A stretch of DNA of 23,635 bases from DASQFQ01 sp038327685 (GTDB lineage Bacteria; Actinomycetota; Thermoleophilia; Solirubrobacterales; Solirubrobacteraceae). The stretch spans positions 1 through 23,635 of the forward strand of contig JBBQLH010000067.1 in NCBI GenBank assembly GCA_038327685.1, in the 5' to 3' direction. Within the stretch, counting starts at the first letter, position 1, and each line of letters starts with the position of its first letter. This document shows positions 6,942-13,729 of this stretch, piece by piece. The notes beneath the pieces are model-generated. The model ran no database searches. It was not told where the DNA came from and was given only the letters and a program-made list of their open reading frames with translations. The translations under genes and the position numbers were made by a program.

Positions 6942-8639
6942 TCAGCGCAGGATCCGGACAGTGACGCGGCGGGTGGTCGAGGCGAGTCCCGCCGCGTCCG
7001 TCGCAACCAGCGCGAGTCGGTAGCGGCCGCGCGCCAGGCGCCGGCCGCCGAGGCGTCCGGCGAAGCGGAGCCGCACAGAGCCGGCTCGGAGGCGCCGCGT
7101 GACCCCGCCCCGCAGCACGACGTAGCGCACGCAGGCGCGCTTGGAGCGGTTGGCACGGGTCGGGCGGACGCAGCCGCCGCCAACCCGGCGACCGCGGGTC
7201 GCGCGCTCCACTCCCACGCGCACGGTTGCCGCCTCGGAGAGCCTGAATCTCAGCGTCGTGCCCGCGGGCCGGCCGGCGCGCCGGCGTGTGCGGAAGTTGC
7301 GGGGCCGCGCCGACAGCGCGGTAAGCCGCGGCGCCGTGCGCTCGGCGGCTGGCACGGGCGGCGGCGAGGGCGACGGAGGGGTGGGCGGCGGGATCGGGGT
7401 GGGATGCGACAGCGGGAGCGCGTTGTGCCAGTAGTTCGTGAGGTCGCTCGCGAGCACCACGAGTTGCGGCGCGACCGAGAGGTCCTGCTTGGTCGAAGTG
7501 GCGTCGTTGATGTCGGCCCCGGCGTCACTGCGCATGAACGTCGTGCCCGGCCCCGGCGGGAACAACGGGCTGTCGAGGCTCGTCACCTTGAAGTAGATCG
7601 CCTGGACGCCCGGGTCCGGGTTGGTCGGCGACGTGGCGAAAACGTAGAGGCGCCGCGTGAGCTGGTCGGTCAGGACGATCGGCCGCGTCTGATCGTCGGC
7701 GACCGTCCCGAAGAGGTGGCGCGTCCACGCGCCGCCCTCGAGCTCGAGCACGTCGACCTGGTCGTCGGTCGGACTCGGCGACGGCGAGTCCGACTTCGAA
7801 GTCTTCACCGCCGCGAACACGCGCCCGTCGCCGCCGCCTTGAACCGACTTGAGATTGATGTGGTCGTCCGCCGAGAACGGGCCGTCCAAGGCGGTCGTCT
7901 GCGTCCACGCGGAGTCCGGGGCGCCATCCGCGTGCGACGCGAAGTACATCGCCTGCGCGTTCTGGTTACTCCACATCACGCCGATCCGCCCGCCGTAGGC
8001 GACCACCGCGGAGATGTCGTCGGCGGTCAGGTTGGCCGCGTCGGTCACCGGCAGCGCAAAAGGGACACCCCACTGGTCGCCCGGCGCCCCGCTCGTGTGC
8101 GCAACGTAGACAGTGTCGTCCCTCGTATACGTGATCCAGAGCCGGCCGGTCGTGTCCTTGTCGAGCACCACGGCCTCGACCGGGCCCCCGGGCAAAACCG
8201 CGTGGTAACCGGGATCGCGGACGTAGCGCCGCGCCGCGCCGTCATAGCTCAGTCGCAGGATCTGGATCCGTGTCGCGTCCGGCGACCCCGGCTCGTCGGA
8301 GCCGCTTGCCACGTAGAGATGCGTCCCGTCCCACAGCGCGTCGCCCTCTGAGCTGTTCCGCGCGTCGAGCGGCGTCCCCGTGTCGACCCAGCTCTGCGTG
8401 AGCGGGTCCAGCCGGTGCACGCGGTACTCCTCCACACCGGGCACGAAGAGGCTGGCCCACCAGGTGCCGTCGTGGAACCAGAGCTTGCTCTGCGGCTTCT
8501 CACCGCTCGGCTTGACGACCGCCGACGCAGTGAATGTCGCGCCGCGGAATCCGACGTCGGCCACGGCAACGGCCGGTGCGCCCCAGACCGCCGCCACGGC
8601 GAGAGCGATCGACCACTTTGCAACTCGTAAGAATCGCAC
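6942..8639 (-). CDS. Secreted beta-propeller-like protein with Pro-rich linker and C-terminal Ig-like domain
   Basis: A 565-aa exported protein of unknown function. Residues 1-27 form a Sec signal peptide with a probable AVA cut before Asp28. Residues 30-400 contain recurring units such as DGTWWASLFV, DGTHLYVAS, GRLWITYTRDD, GRIGVMWSNQN, GRVFAAVKTS and RRLYVFATSP, suggesting a sialidase/exo-alpha-like propeller, although no canonical Asp-box (SxDxGxTW) is seen. A Pro/Ser linker (about 410-432) leads to a 130-residue Arg-rich domain with LRFRLSEAATVRVGVERA, two cysteines around PTRANRSKRAC, and RYRLALVATDAAG. I recall this C-terminal domain as common in Solirubrobacterales secreted proteins. 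GTG start; no clear SD. It is the first gene of the operon, 7 bp before the flippase, so it probably works outside the cell with the exported product. Confidence 0.78.
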   Translation of the reverse strand: MRFLRVAKWSIALAVAAVWGAPAVAVADVGFRGATFTASAVVKPSGEKPQSKLWFHDGTWWASLFVPGVEEYRVHRLDPLTQSWVDTGTPLDARNSSEGDALWDGTHLYVASGSDEPGSPDATRIQILRLSYDGAARRYVRDPGYHAVLPGGPVEAVVLDKDTTGRLWITYTRDDTVYVAHTSGAPGDQWGVPFALPVTDAANLTADDISAVVAYGGRIGVMWSNQNAQAMYFASHADGAPDSAWTQTTALDGPFSADDHINLKSVQGGGDGRVFAAVKTSKSDSPSPSPTDDQVDVLELEGGAWTRHLFGTVADDQTRPIVLTDQLTRRLYVFATSPTNPDPGVQAIYFKVTSLDSPLFPPGPGTTFMRSDAGADINDATSTKQDLSVAPQLVVLASDLTNYWHNALPLSHPTPIPPPTPPSPSPPPVPAAERTAPRLTALSARPRNFRTRRRAGRPAGTTLRFRLSEAATVRVGVERATRGRRVGGGCVRPTRANRSKRACVRYVVLRGGVTRRLRAGSVRLRFAGRLGGRRLARGRYRLALVATDAAGLASTTRRVTVRILR

Positions 8640-8740
8640 CGGCTATTAGGCTATCGCTGGAACGCGCGGACGGACGAAAAGATGACCGCGCCGGTCCATT
8701 GCACGACACGCAGGTCACGCCTGGGCGCGACGCAGAGGAG

Positions 8741-8814
<74 letters not shown>

Positions 8815-8839
8815 CGTGGACGACGCGATAATAGCGGCG

Positions 8840-9730
8840 TCAGGCGGGCTCGACAGCGCCCAGACGGGTGGCCAGCTCGAGCGCCTCGTCGAGCGACTCG
8901 AAGGTCATCGCGACCTTGTAGCCGGTGCCCCGCGCGGTCACCTTCACGTCGGCGCCCAACGCCCGGCCGAACGCCTCGCCGAGCCGCGTCGCGGCCGCCT
9001 CCTGGTCGGGATGGACGGCGCCGCGGCGCGCGTGGACCGGGCCGGCCGGGTCGGCGCCCGACGCGGTGCGCGCCTCGGCCTCCGTGCGCCGGACGTTCCA
9101 GCCCTCCGCGAGCACGGCGCGCGCGAGCCGGCGGCGCTCGTCGTGGCCCTGCGCCATCAGAATCGCGCGGCCGTGGCCCTCGGTGAGATCACCGCGGGCG
9201 AGCATCTCGAGCGCCTCGTCCGGCAGGTCGAGCAGGCGCAGCAGGTTCGACACCGCGACGCGCGAGCGGCCGACGCGGCGGCCGATCTCCTCGCGCGTGA
9301 GACCGAGCTCCTCGACGAGCAGCGCGCACGCACGCGCCTCCTCGACCGGGTTGAGGTCCTCGCGCGCCATGTTCTCGATCAGCGCGAGCTCGAGCGACTG
9401 GGCGTCGTCCTCGACGCGCACCAGCGCCGGGATCGTGTCGAGCCCGGCGAGCTGGGCAGCGCGCCAGCGCCGCTCACCCGCGATCAGCTCGTAGGTGCCG
9501 CCCACGGACGGCCGCACGAGCACGGGCTGCAGCAGACCGCGCTCCCGGAGCGAGCCCGCCAGCGCGAGCAGCCCGGCCTCGTCGAACTGCTGGCGCGGCT
9601 GGCGCGGGTTGGCCGAGATCAGCTCCACCGGGAGCTGGCGGAGGTCACGGTCGCCCGCCCCGCCGCTCGTCGTGCTCGGGGTGAGCAGCGCCGCAAGCCC
9701 GCGGCCCATCCCACGGCTTGGCTCAGCCAC
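8840..9730 (-). CDS. parB: Chromosome-partitioning protein ParB (Spo0J)
   Basis: A 296-aa ParB that binds parS sites and spreads as a CTP-dependent clamp to segregate origins with ParA. Features: the N-terminal MGRGLAALL box for ParA interaction (about 8-16), ISANPRQPRQQFD (39-50), the CTP-binding motif GERRWRA (85-91), ENMAREDLNPVEEA (119-132), and a helix-turn-helix around LTREEIGRRVGRSRVAVSNLLRL. The C-terminus should dimerise. I prefer the GTG at 9730 over the ATG at 9709 because a perfect AAGGAGG lies 9 nt upstream, whereas the ATG has none. This start overlaps the parA stop by 8 bp. Position near the origin is classic. No perfect parS was found in the window. Confidence 0.95.
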   Translation of the reverse strand: MAEPSRGMGRGLAALLTPSTTSGGAGDRDLRQLPVELISANPRQPRQQFDEAGLLALAGSLRERGLLQPVLVRPSVGGTYELIAGERRWRAAQLAGLDTIPALVRVEDDAQSLELALIENMAREDLNPVEEARACALLVEELGLTREEIGRRVGRSRVAVSNLLRLLDLPDEALEMLARGDLTEGHGRAILMAQGHDERRRLARAVLAEGWNVRRTEAEARTASGADPAGPVHARRGAVHPDQEAAATRLGEAFGRALGADVKVTARGTGYKVAMTFESLDEALELATRLGAVEPA

Positions 9731-10481
9731 GCTGTGCAACCTCCTTGGCCAGCTCGAAATAGGCGTCCGCACCGGCGCAGTGCGGGTCGTGGTGGATCAC
9801 TGGGCGGCCGTGGCTCGGCGCCTCGCCGAGCCGGACGTTGCGGGGGATCACGGTGTCGAAGACGAGCTGCGGGAAGTGCCGGCGGACCTCGGCCTCGACG
9901 TCCTGGCCGAGCTTCGTGCGCCCGTCGTGCATGGTCAGCAGCATCCCGGCGATCGTGAGCCGGGGGTTGAGCTCGCGCTGGATCAGGCCCAGCGTGTCGA
10001 GCAGGCCGGCGAGTCCCTCGAGGGCGAAGTACTCCGTCTGGACCGGGACGATGACCCGATCGGCGGCCACGAGCGCGTTGACGGTCAGCGGGCCGAGCGA
10101 GGGCGGGCAGTCGAGGAGCGTGAACGCATAGGCGCCGCGGACCGAGGCCAGCGCGTCGCGCATCCGCCCCTCCGAGCCGGGTAGGCGCGGCAGCTCCATC
10201 GTCGCCCCCGCGAGGTCCGGCGTCGAGATGAGCATCGACAGGTGCTCGATCCCGGTGGGCCGCACGGCGTCGGCCACCGCGACGTCGCCGGACAGCACCT
10301 CGTAGAGCCCAGGGCCATCGTGGCGCGAGAGGCCGAGGCCGACGGTGGCGTTGCCCTGCGGGTCGGCGTCGACCAGCAGCGTCTCGTAGCCGGCCTCGGC
10401 GATGCAGGCGGCGACGTTGACGGCCGTGGTGGTCTTGCCGACCCCGCCCTTCTGGTTCGCGATCGCGTAGACGGTGCCCAT
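9723..10481 (-). CDS. parA: Chromosome-partitioning ATPase ParA (Soj)
   Basis: A 252-aa Walker-type ATPase that works with ParB to move origins over the nucleoid. The deviant Walker A KGGVGKTT is at 11-18, with both signature lysines (11 and 16). LLVDADPQGNATVGLG is the Walker A' segment and FTLLDCPPSLGPLT the Walker B. Length is standard for chromosomal Soj proteins, without the N-terminal HTH of plasmid ParA. ATG start 13 bp after the rsmG stop, giving the order rsmG-parA-parB usual near actinobacterial and Bacillus origins. Confidence 0.96.
   Translation of the reverse strand: MGTVYAIANQKGGVGKTTTAVNVAACIAEAGYETLLVDADPQGNATVGLGLSRHDGPGLYEVLSGDVAVADAVRPTGIEHLSMLISTPDLAGATMELPRLPGSEGRMRDALASVRGAYAFTLLDCPPSLGPLTVNALVAADRVIVPVQTEYFALEGLAGLLDTLGLIQRELNPRLTIAGMLLTMHDGRTKLGQDVEAEVRRHFPQLVFDTVIPRNVRLGEAPSHGRPVIHHDPHCAGADAYFELAKEVAQRG
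9740..9746 (-). promoter_or_regulatory. Shine-Dalgarno site deciding the parB start
   Basis: AAGGAGG on the minus strand, 9 nt before the GTG at 9730 and inside the parA 3' end. It is the best SD match noted in the window and supports the GTG start. Confidence 0.7.
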
Positions 10482-10494
10482 TGCGCTCTCGAAA

Positions 10495-11166
10495 CTAGCG
10501 ATCGGCGCGGCGGGAACGGGCGGACAACGGGCGTTTTGCGGCCATTCCCGGCCGCCGCGGATAGCGCTCGGGAGTGGGTTCGACCTTGCGGAAGACGTGC
10601 AGCGCGCGGCGCTCCGAGCCGGGATACGGCTTCACCGCCAGGACGCTGTCGCGCTCGAGTCCGAGGATCTCCGCGGCGGCGAGCCCGTCGGCCTCCTCCG
10701 ACGCGTCGACAGCGCCCTTCCACGCCACCAGCACCCCGCCCTCGCGCAGGAGTGGCGCCGCGTACTCGCACAGCACCGCCAGCGACCCGATCGCGCGCGC
10801 GGTCACGACGTCGAACGGGTCGTCCTCGAGATCCTCCGCACGGACACAGGCGACTCGGACGTTGTCCACCCCCAGGCGCTCGACCGTCGCCTGCATCCAC
10901 GCGCACTTCTTCCGGACGCTCTCCACCAGCGTGACCTCGGCGTCGGGCAGCGCGATCGCCAGCACGAGCCCCGGCGGGCCGGCACCGGCGCCCAGATCCG
11001 CGATCCGCCGCGCCTCCCGCACGCCGGGGACCTCGAGCGCGCTCAGCGAGTCCGCGATGTGGACGTTGCGGCCCTGGGCGGCGTTATGAACCGAGGTTGG
11101 TGCCGCCGGGTCGGCGAGCGCCTCGAGGAGCGTGTCGAAACGAAAATCGTGAAACGGTCCGCTCAG
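10495..11166 (-). CDS. rsmG: 16S rRNA (guanine-N7) methyltransferase RsmG, probable CTG start
   Basis: RsmG (GidB) uses SAM to make m7G at the 16S rRNA position equivalent to E. coli G527. The Rossmann SAM motif RIADLGAGAGPPGLVLA, the preceding NVHIADSLSAL, VTLVESVRKKCAWM and VVTARAIGSLAVL are all diagnostic. There is no ATG, GTG or TTG in frame between well inside jag and the SAM motif; the first such codon, a GTG, would remove the conserved HIADSL helix. The CTG at 11166 forms CTGA with the jag stop, matching the NTGA couplings at five other junctions in this window, and gives 223 aa. Even so the N-terminus is somewhat short. A Lys/Arg-rich tail of about 25 residues ends the protein. The start is uncertain; the identity is secure. 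Confidence 0.9.
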   Translation of the reverse strand: MSGPFHDFRFDTLLEALADPAAPTSVHNAAQGRNVHIADSLSALEVPGVREARRIADLGAGAGPPGLVLAIALPDAEVTLVESVRKKCAWMQATVERLGVDNVRVACVRAEDLEDDPFDVVTARAIGSLAVLCEYAAPLLREGGVLVAWKGAVDASEEADGLAAAEILGLERDSVLAVKPYPGSERRALHVFRKVEPTPERYPRRPGMAAKRPLSARSRRADR

Positions 11167-11624
11167 AGCGGAGCCACGACGAGGTGGCGGTCGGGCTCCG
11201 TGCCCTCGGAGTACGTCTCGACGTCCTCGCGGTCCTTGAGATGCTCGTGGACGACCTTGCGCTCGGTCGCGCTCATCGCGTCCAGCGCGACCGGGCGCCG
11301 GGTGCGCAGGGCGTCGTCGGCGGCGTCGTCGGCCTGGCGGTGCAGCGCCTGAGCGCGCCGATCGCGGTAGCCGGCGGCGTCCACGATCACGCGCTGGGGG
11401 CCGTCGTCCGCGGCTGCCGCGGCGCGGTACGCGAGGTGCTGGACGGCGTCGATCGTGGTGCCGTGGCGGCCGATGAAGAGGCCGAGGTCCTCGGCGTGCA
11501 GCGTGGCGCGGATGATCCCCTCGTCCTGCTCGATCTCCACCTCGGCGTCGAGGGCGAGCGCGTCGTTGACGCGCTCGAGCAGATCGCGGACGCGATCGGC
11601 GGCGGAGGCGGGCGCGTCGCTCAC
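11163..11624 (-). CDS. jag: KH/R3H RNA-binding protein Jag (KhpB-like)
   Basis: A 153-aa RNA-binding protein with a KH domain (LGLFIGRHGTTIDAVQHLAYRA, GxxG loop as GRHG, about 47-68) and an R3H domain near the C-terminus (ERKVVHEHLKDRED with SEGTEPDRHLVV). Related KhpB/EloR proteins bind RNA and influence cell-wall elongation in Firmicutes; the actinobacterial role is less clear. The N-terminal Jag_N domain of longer members is absent, as in other actinobacterial versions I know. The GTG start overlaps the yidC stop (GTGA) and the stop overlaps the presumed rsmG CTG. Confidence 0.93.
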   Translation of the reverse strand: MSDAPASAADRVRDLLERVNDALALDAEVEIEQDEGIIRATLHAEDLGLFIGRHGTTIDAVQHLAYRAAAAADDGPQRVIVDAAGYRDRRAQALHRQADDAADDALRTRRPVALDAMSATERKVVHEHLKDREDVETYSEGTEPDRHLVVAPL

Positions 11625-12583
11625 CGGCGGCGTCCCGAGCGCTTCTTCTTCTTGCGCGGCGGCGCGGGCGGGGGGCCGTTGGTGCCGCTGCGAGCCTTGG
11701 AGCCGCCGCCGCCGCCGTCGCCGGCCACCGCGGGGGTCGGTGAGAGCTTGCCGAGCGCGCGGGCGCCGGCCTTCCCTTTGCCCTTGCCCTGGCCCTGGCC
11801 CTTCCCCTTGCTCGTGCTCTCCTCGAGCTCCGCCTGTTCCTTGGCCGCCTTGGCGGCCGCCGCCGCCTCCTCACGCAGCGGCCCGAGGCGCTTCTTGATG
11901 ATCGACTGCTGCAGGATCGTCCACAGGTTCGTCGTGATCCAGTACACAAGCAGCCCGGCTGGGAACCGCCAGATGAAGGCGACGAAGAGGAACGGCAGGG
12001 CCAGGAAGATCATCCGCTGGTTCTTGTCGGCCGTCGCGGACATCAGCAGCGTCGACACGAGCTGCGAGCCGACGTAGAGGATGATCAGCGCGACGAGCAC
12101 CACGCCGGTGGCCTTGTCGGTCAGGTCGTGGATGAAGAGGAAGCTCGAGTCGGGGGAATGGCCGCACGGCAGCGGGTGGACGCCGCTGACCGGGTTGATG
12201 TCCGGGCAGATGTCATGCCGGAGGTCGACCCGGAGCATGTAGTAGAGCGACAGGAAGACCGGCAGCTGCGCGACCATCGGGAGGCACGAGGCGAACGGGT
12301 TGACCGAGTTCTCCCGGTAGAACTTCATCGTCTCCTGCTGCAGGCGCTGCGGCTCCTCCTTGTACTTCTTCTGCATCGCCTTCATCTGCGGGGCGAGCTG
12401 CTGGAGCCGGATCATCGACTTCGACGACTTGTAGGTGACCGGCAGCAGGATCGCGCGGACCAGCAGGGTCAGCATGATGATCGAGGAGCCCCATCCGAGC
12501 TTGAGATCGTCGTGAAACGTCTTCAGGAAGAAATGGAAGAAGTCGATCAGCGGCTGGAGGATGTTTCCGAAGACGGGCGTCAC
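11621..12583 (-). CDS. yidC: Membrane protein insertase YidC (Gram-positive type)
   Basis: A 320-aa YidC/Oxa1 insertase for co-translational membrane protein insertion. Transmembrane segments are visible around 33-50 (IIMLTLLVRAILLPVTYKS, with Arg43 as the expected groove arginine), 101-118, 160-181 and 191-225 (LPFLFVAFIWRFPAGLLVYW). The cytoplasmic hairpin QQLAPQMKAMQKKYKEEPQR is typical. It lacks the large periplasmic domain of Gram-negative YidC and has no lipobox. Residues 250-320 are a Lys/Gly/Arg-rich tail with KGKGQGQGKGKGK and KKKKRSGRRR, likely ribosome-binding. The GTG at 12583 is favoured; an ATG at 12625 would collide with the divergent gene's start. No SD is present, and TACGAT lies 9 bp upstream, so a leaderless mRNA is possible. 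Confidence 0.93.
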   Translation of the reverse strand: MTPVFGNILQPLIDFFHFFLKTFHDDLKLGWGSSIIMLTLLVRAILLPVTYKSSKSMIRLQQLAPQMKAMQKKYKEEPQRLQQETMKFYRENSVNPFASCLPMVAQLPVFLSLYYMLRVDLRHDICPDINPVSGVHPLPCGHSPDSSFLFIHDLTDKATGVVLVALIILYVGSQLVSTLLMSATADKNQRMIFLALPFLFVAFIWRFPAGLLVYWITTNLWTILQQSIIKKRLGPLREEAAAAAKAAKEQAELEESTSKGKGQGQGKGKGKAGARALGKLSPTPAVAGDGGGGGSKARSGTNGPPPAPPRKKKKRSGRRR

Positions 12584-12623
12584 GGCACCGGATCGTAGCG
12601 GTGGCTCTAGACTCCCGCCCACC
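12584..12623. promoter_or_regulatory. 40-bp divergent promoter gap between yidC and the GT2 gene
   Basis: Both genes begin here in opposite directions, neither with an SD. TACGAT (minus, 12592-12597) and TAGACT (plus, 12608-12613) are candidate -10 hexamers spaced so that transcription would begin at or just before each start codon. No -35 consensus is visible. Weak, pattern-based call. Confidence 0.3.
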
Positions 12624-13637
12624 ATGTCCACCCGCGAGCTTCGCCTGCTCAGCGTGGTGGCGCCGATGCTCGACGAGGAAGGCCTGGCGGCCGAGTTCTG
12701 CAGCCGCGTCGCGACCTCGCTCGGAGACCTCCCGTATGAGCTCGTGATCGTCGACGACGGGTCGTCGGACGCCACCCCCACCATCCTCGACGACCTCGCG
12801 CGGCTCGATCCGCGCATCCGCGTGCTGCACCTGTCGCGCCCGTTCGGGCACCAGATGGCGATCACCGCCGGCCTCGACCACGCTCGCGGCGATGCCGTGG
12901 TGATGATCGACGGCGACCTCCAGGACCCGCCCGAGCTGATCCCCGAGCTGGTCGAGACCTGGCGCCACGGCGCTGACATGGTGGTGGCGAAGCGCCGCAG
13001 CCGCAGCGGGGAGACGCGCTTCAAGCTGGCGACCTCGCGCTGGTTCTACTCGATCATGGGCCGCCTGGCGCAGGTCGACCTCGAGCCCGGCGCCGGCGAC
13101 TTCCGGCTCATCGACCGCGCGCCGCTCGACGCGCTCCTGCGCCTGCGCGAGCGCTCGCGGTTCCTGCGCGGGATGACCTCGTGGGTCGGGTTCTCGCACG
13201 CGATCGTGGAGTACGACCGCGACGCGCGGGCCGCCGGCGAGACGAAGTACCGGCTGGGCAAGATGCTGCGCTTCGCCCTCGACGGGCTGACCTCGTTCTC
13301 GAACTTCCCGCTACAGCTGGCGGCCCTGGCCGGCTTCGCCTGCGCCGCGCTCGCGATGCTGGGGCTGCCGCTGACGATCGTCGCCCGCTACTCCGGCATC
13401 TACTCGCGCGGCGTGCCGTCGCTGCTGTTCGCCGTGCTGCTGATCGGCGGCATCCAGCTGCTGGCGCTCGGCATGCTCGGCGAGTACCTCGGGCGCATCT
13501 ACGACGAGGTCAAGCAGCGGCCACTGTATGTGGTCGCCCGCTCCGAGAACCTCGATCCGGAGGAGGGCGCCGCGGCCGCGCTGGCCGGGGTCGACCGGCG
13601 TGACCCCGAGGCGCCCGCGCCGCAGCGGACCGTCTAG
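12624..13637 (+). CDS. GT2-family polyprenyl-phosphate glycosyltransferase (DPM1/GtrB-like)
   Basis: A 337-aa membrane-anchored glycosyltransferase. The GT-A domain shows LSVVAPMLDEE, YELVIVDDGSSDATPTIL (nucleotide-sugar site), FGHQMAITAGLDHARGD and the metal-binding VVMIDGDLQDPPELI. GDFRLIDR and GETKYRLGKM, followed by two C-terminal transmembrane helices (about 225-250 and 260-290), are the usual GtrB/dolichol-phosphate-mannose-synthase layout. Such enzymes load a sugar onto undecaprenyl phosphate for later transfer outside. The ATG at 12624 suits the conserved N-terminus. The plus-strand orientation is head-on to the leftward fork. It shares a region with the FAD oxidoreductase; such gene pairs occur in actinobacterial envelope loci. 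The sugar is unknown. Confidence 0.88.
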   Translation: MSTRELRLLSVVAPMLDEEGLAAEFCSRVATSLGDLPYELVIVDDGSSDATPTILDDLARLDPRIRVLHLSRPFGHQMAITAGLDHARGDAVVMIDGDLQDPPELIPELVETWRHGADMVVAKRRSRSGETRFKLATSRWFYSIMGRLAQVDLEPGAGDFRLIDRAPLDALLRLRERSRFLRGMTSWVGFSHAIVEYDRDARAAGETKYRLGKMLRFALDGLTSFSNFPLQLAALAGFACAALAMLGLPLTIVARYSGIYSRGVPSLLFAVLLIGGIQLLALGMLGEYLGRIYDEVKQRPLYVVARSENLDPEEGAAAALAGVDRRDPEAPAPQRTV

Positions 13638-13729
13638 TGGGTCTTCTCGTGACGTTGCGCTCGAAAGAACGGCCGCCGGTGATCGGCGGTCGCCGATTTC
13701 GGGTGGAACGTTGCGGGAAGACCCACTAG
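13634..13729. repeat. 96-bp imperfect inverted-repeat element filling the intergenic gap
   Basis: The 23-bp ends (13634-13656 and 13707-13729) are inverted copies with 20 of 23 matches; the outer 13 bp (CTAGTGGGTCTTC against GAAGACCCACTAG) match perfectly. The 50-bp centre holds a second hairpin with GGCCGCCG and CGGCGGTC arms around GTGAT. The left arm contains the glycosyltransferase TAG stop and the right arm ends at the first base of the next gene's GTG. It could be a small MITE-like insertion, a processing or termination structure, or an operator. No copy elsewhere in the window was noticed. Confidence 0.8.

Noticed and set aside
6834..8351. A 505-codon plus-strand open frame opposite the secreted protein
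   Set aside because: Arg/Ala/Gly-rich shadow without motifs; the minus-strand frame has a signal peptide, linker and domain.
11131..11160. Half of a parS-like site (CGTGAAAC) at the rsmG start, and a second CGTGAAAC within yidC (12511-12518)
   Set aside because: Only one half of the 16-bp palindrome TGTTTCACGTGAAACA matches in each case.
11770..11815. Repetitive tract in yidC as a DNA repeat array
   Set aside because: It encodes the Gly/Lys/Gln-rich ribosome-binding tail of YidC in frame; low complexity in the protein explains it.
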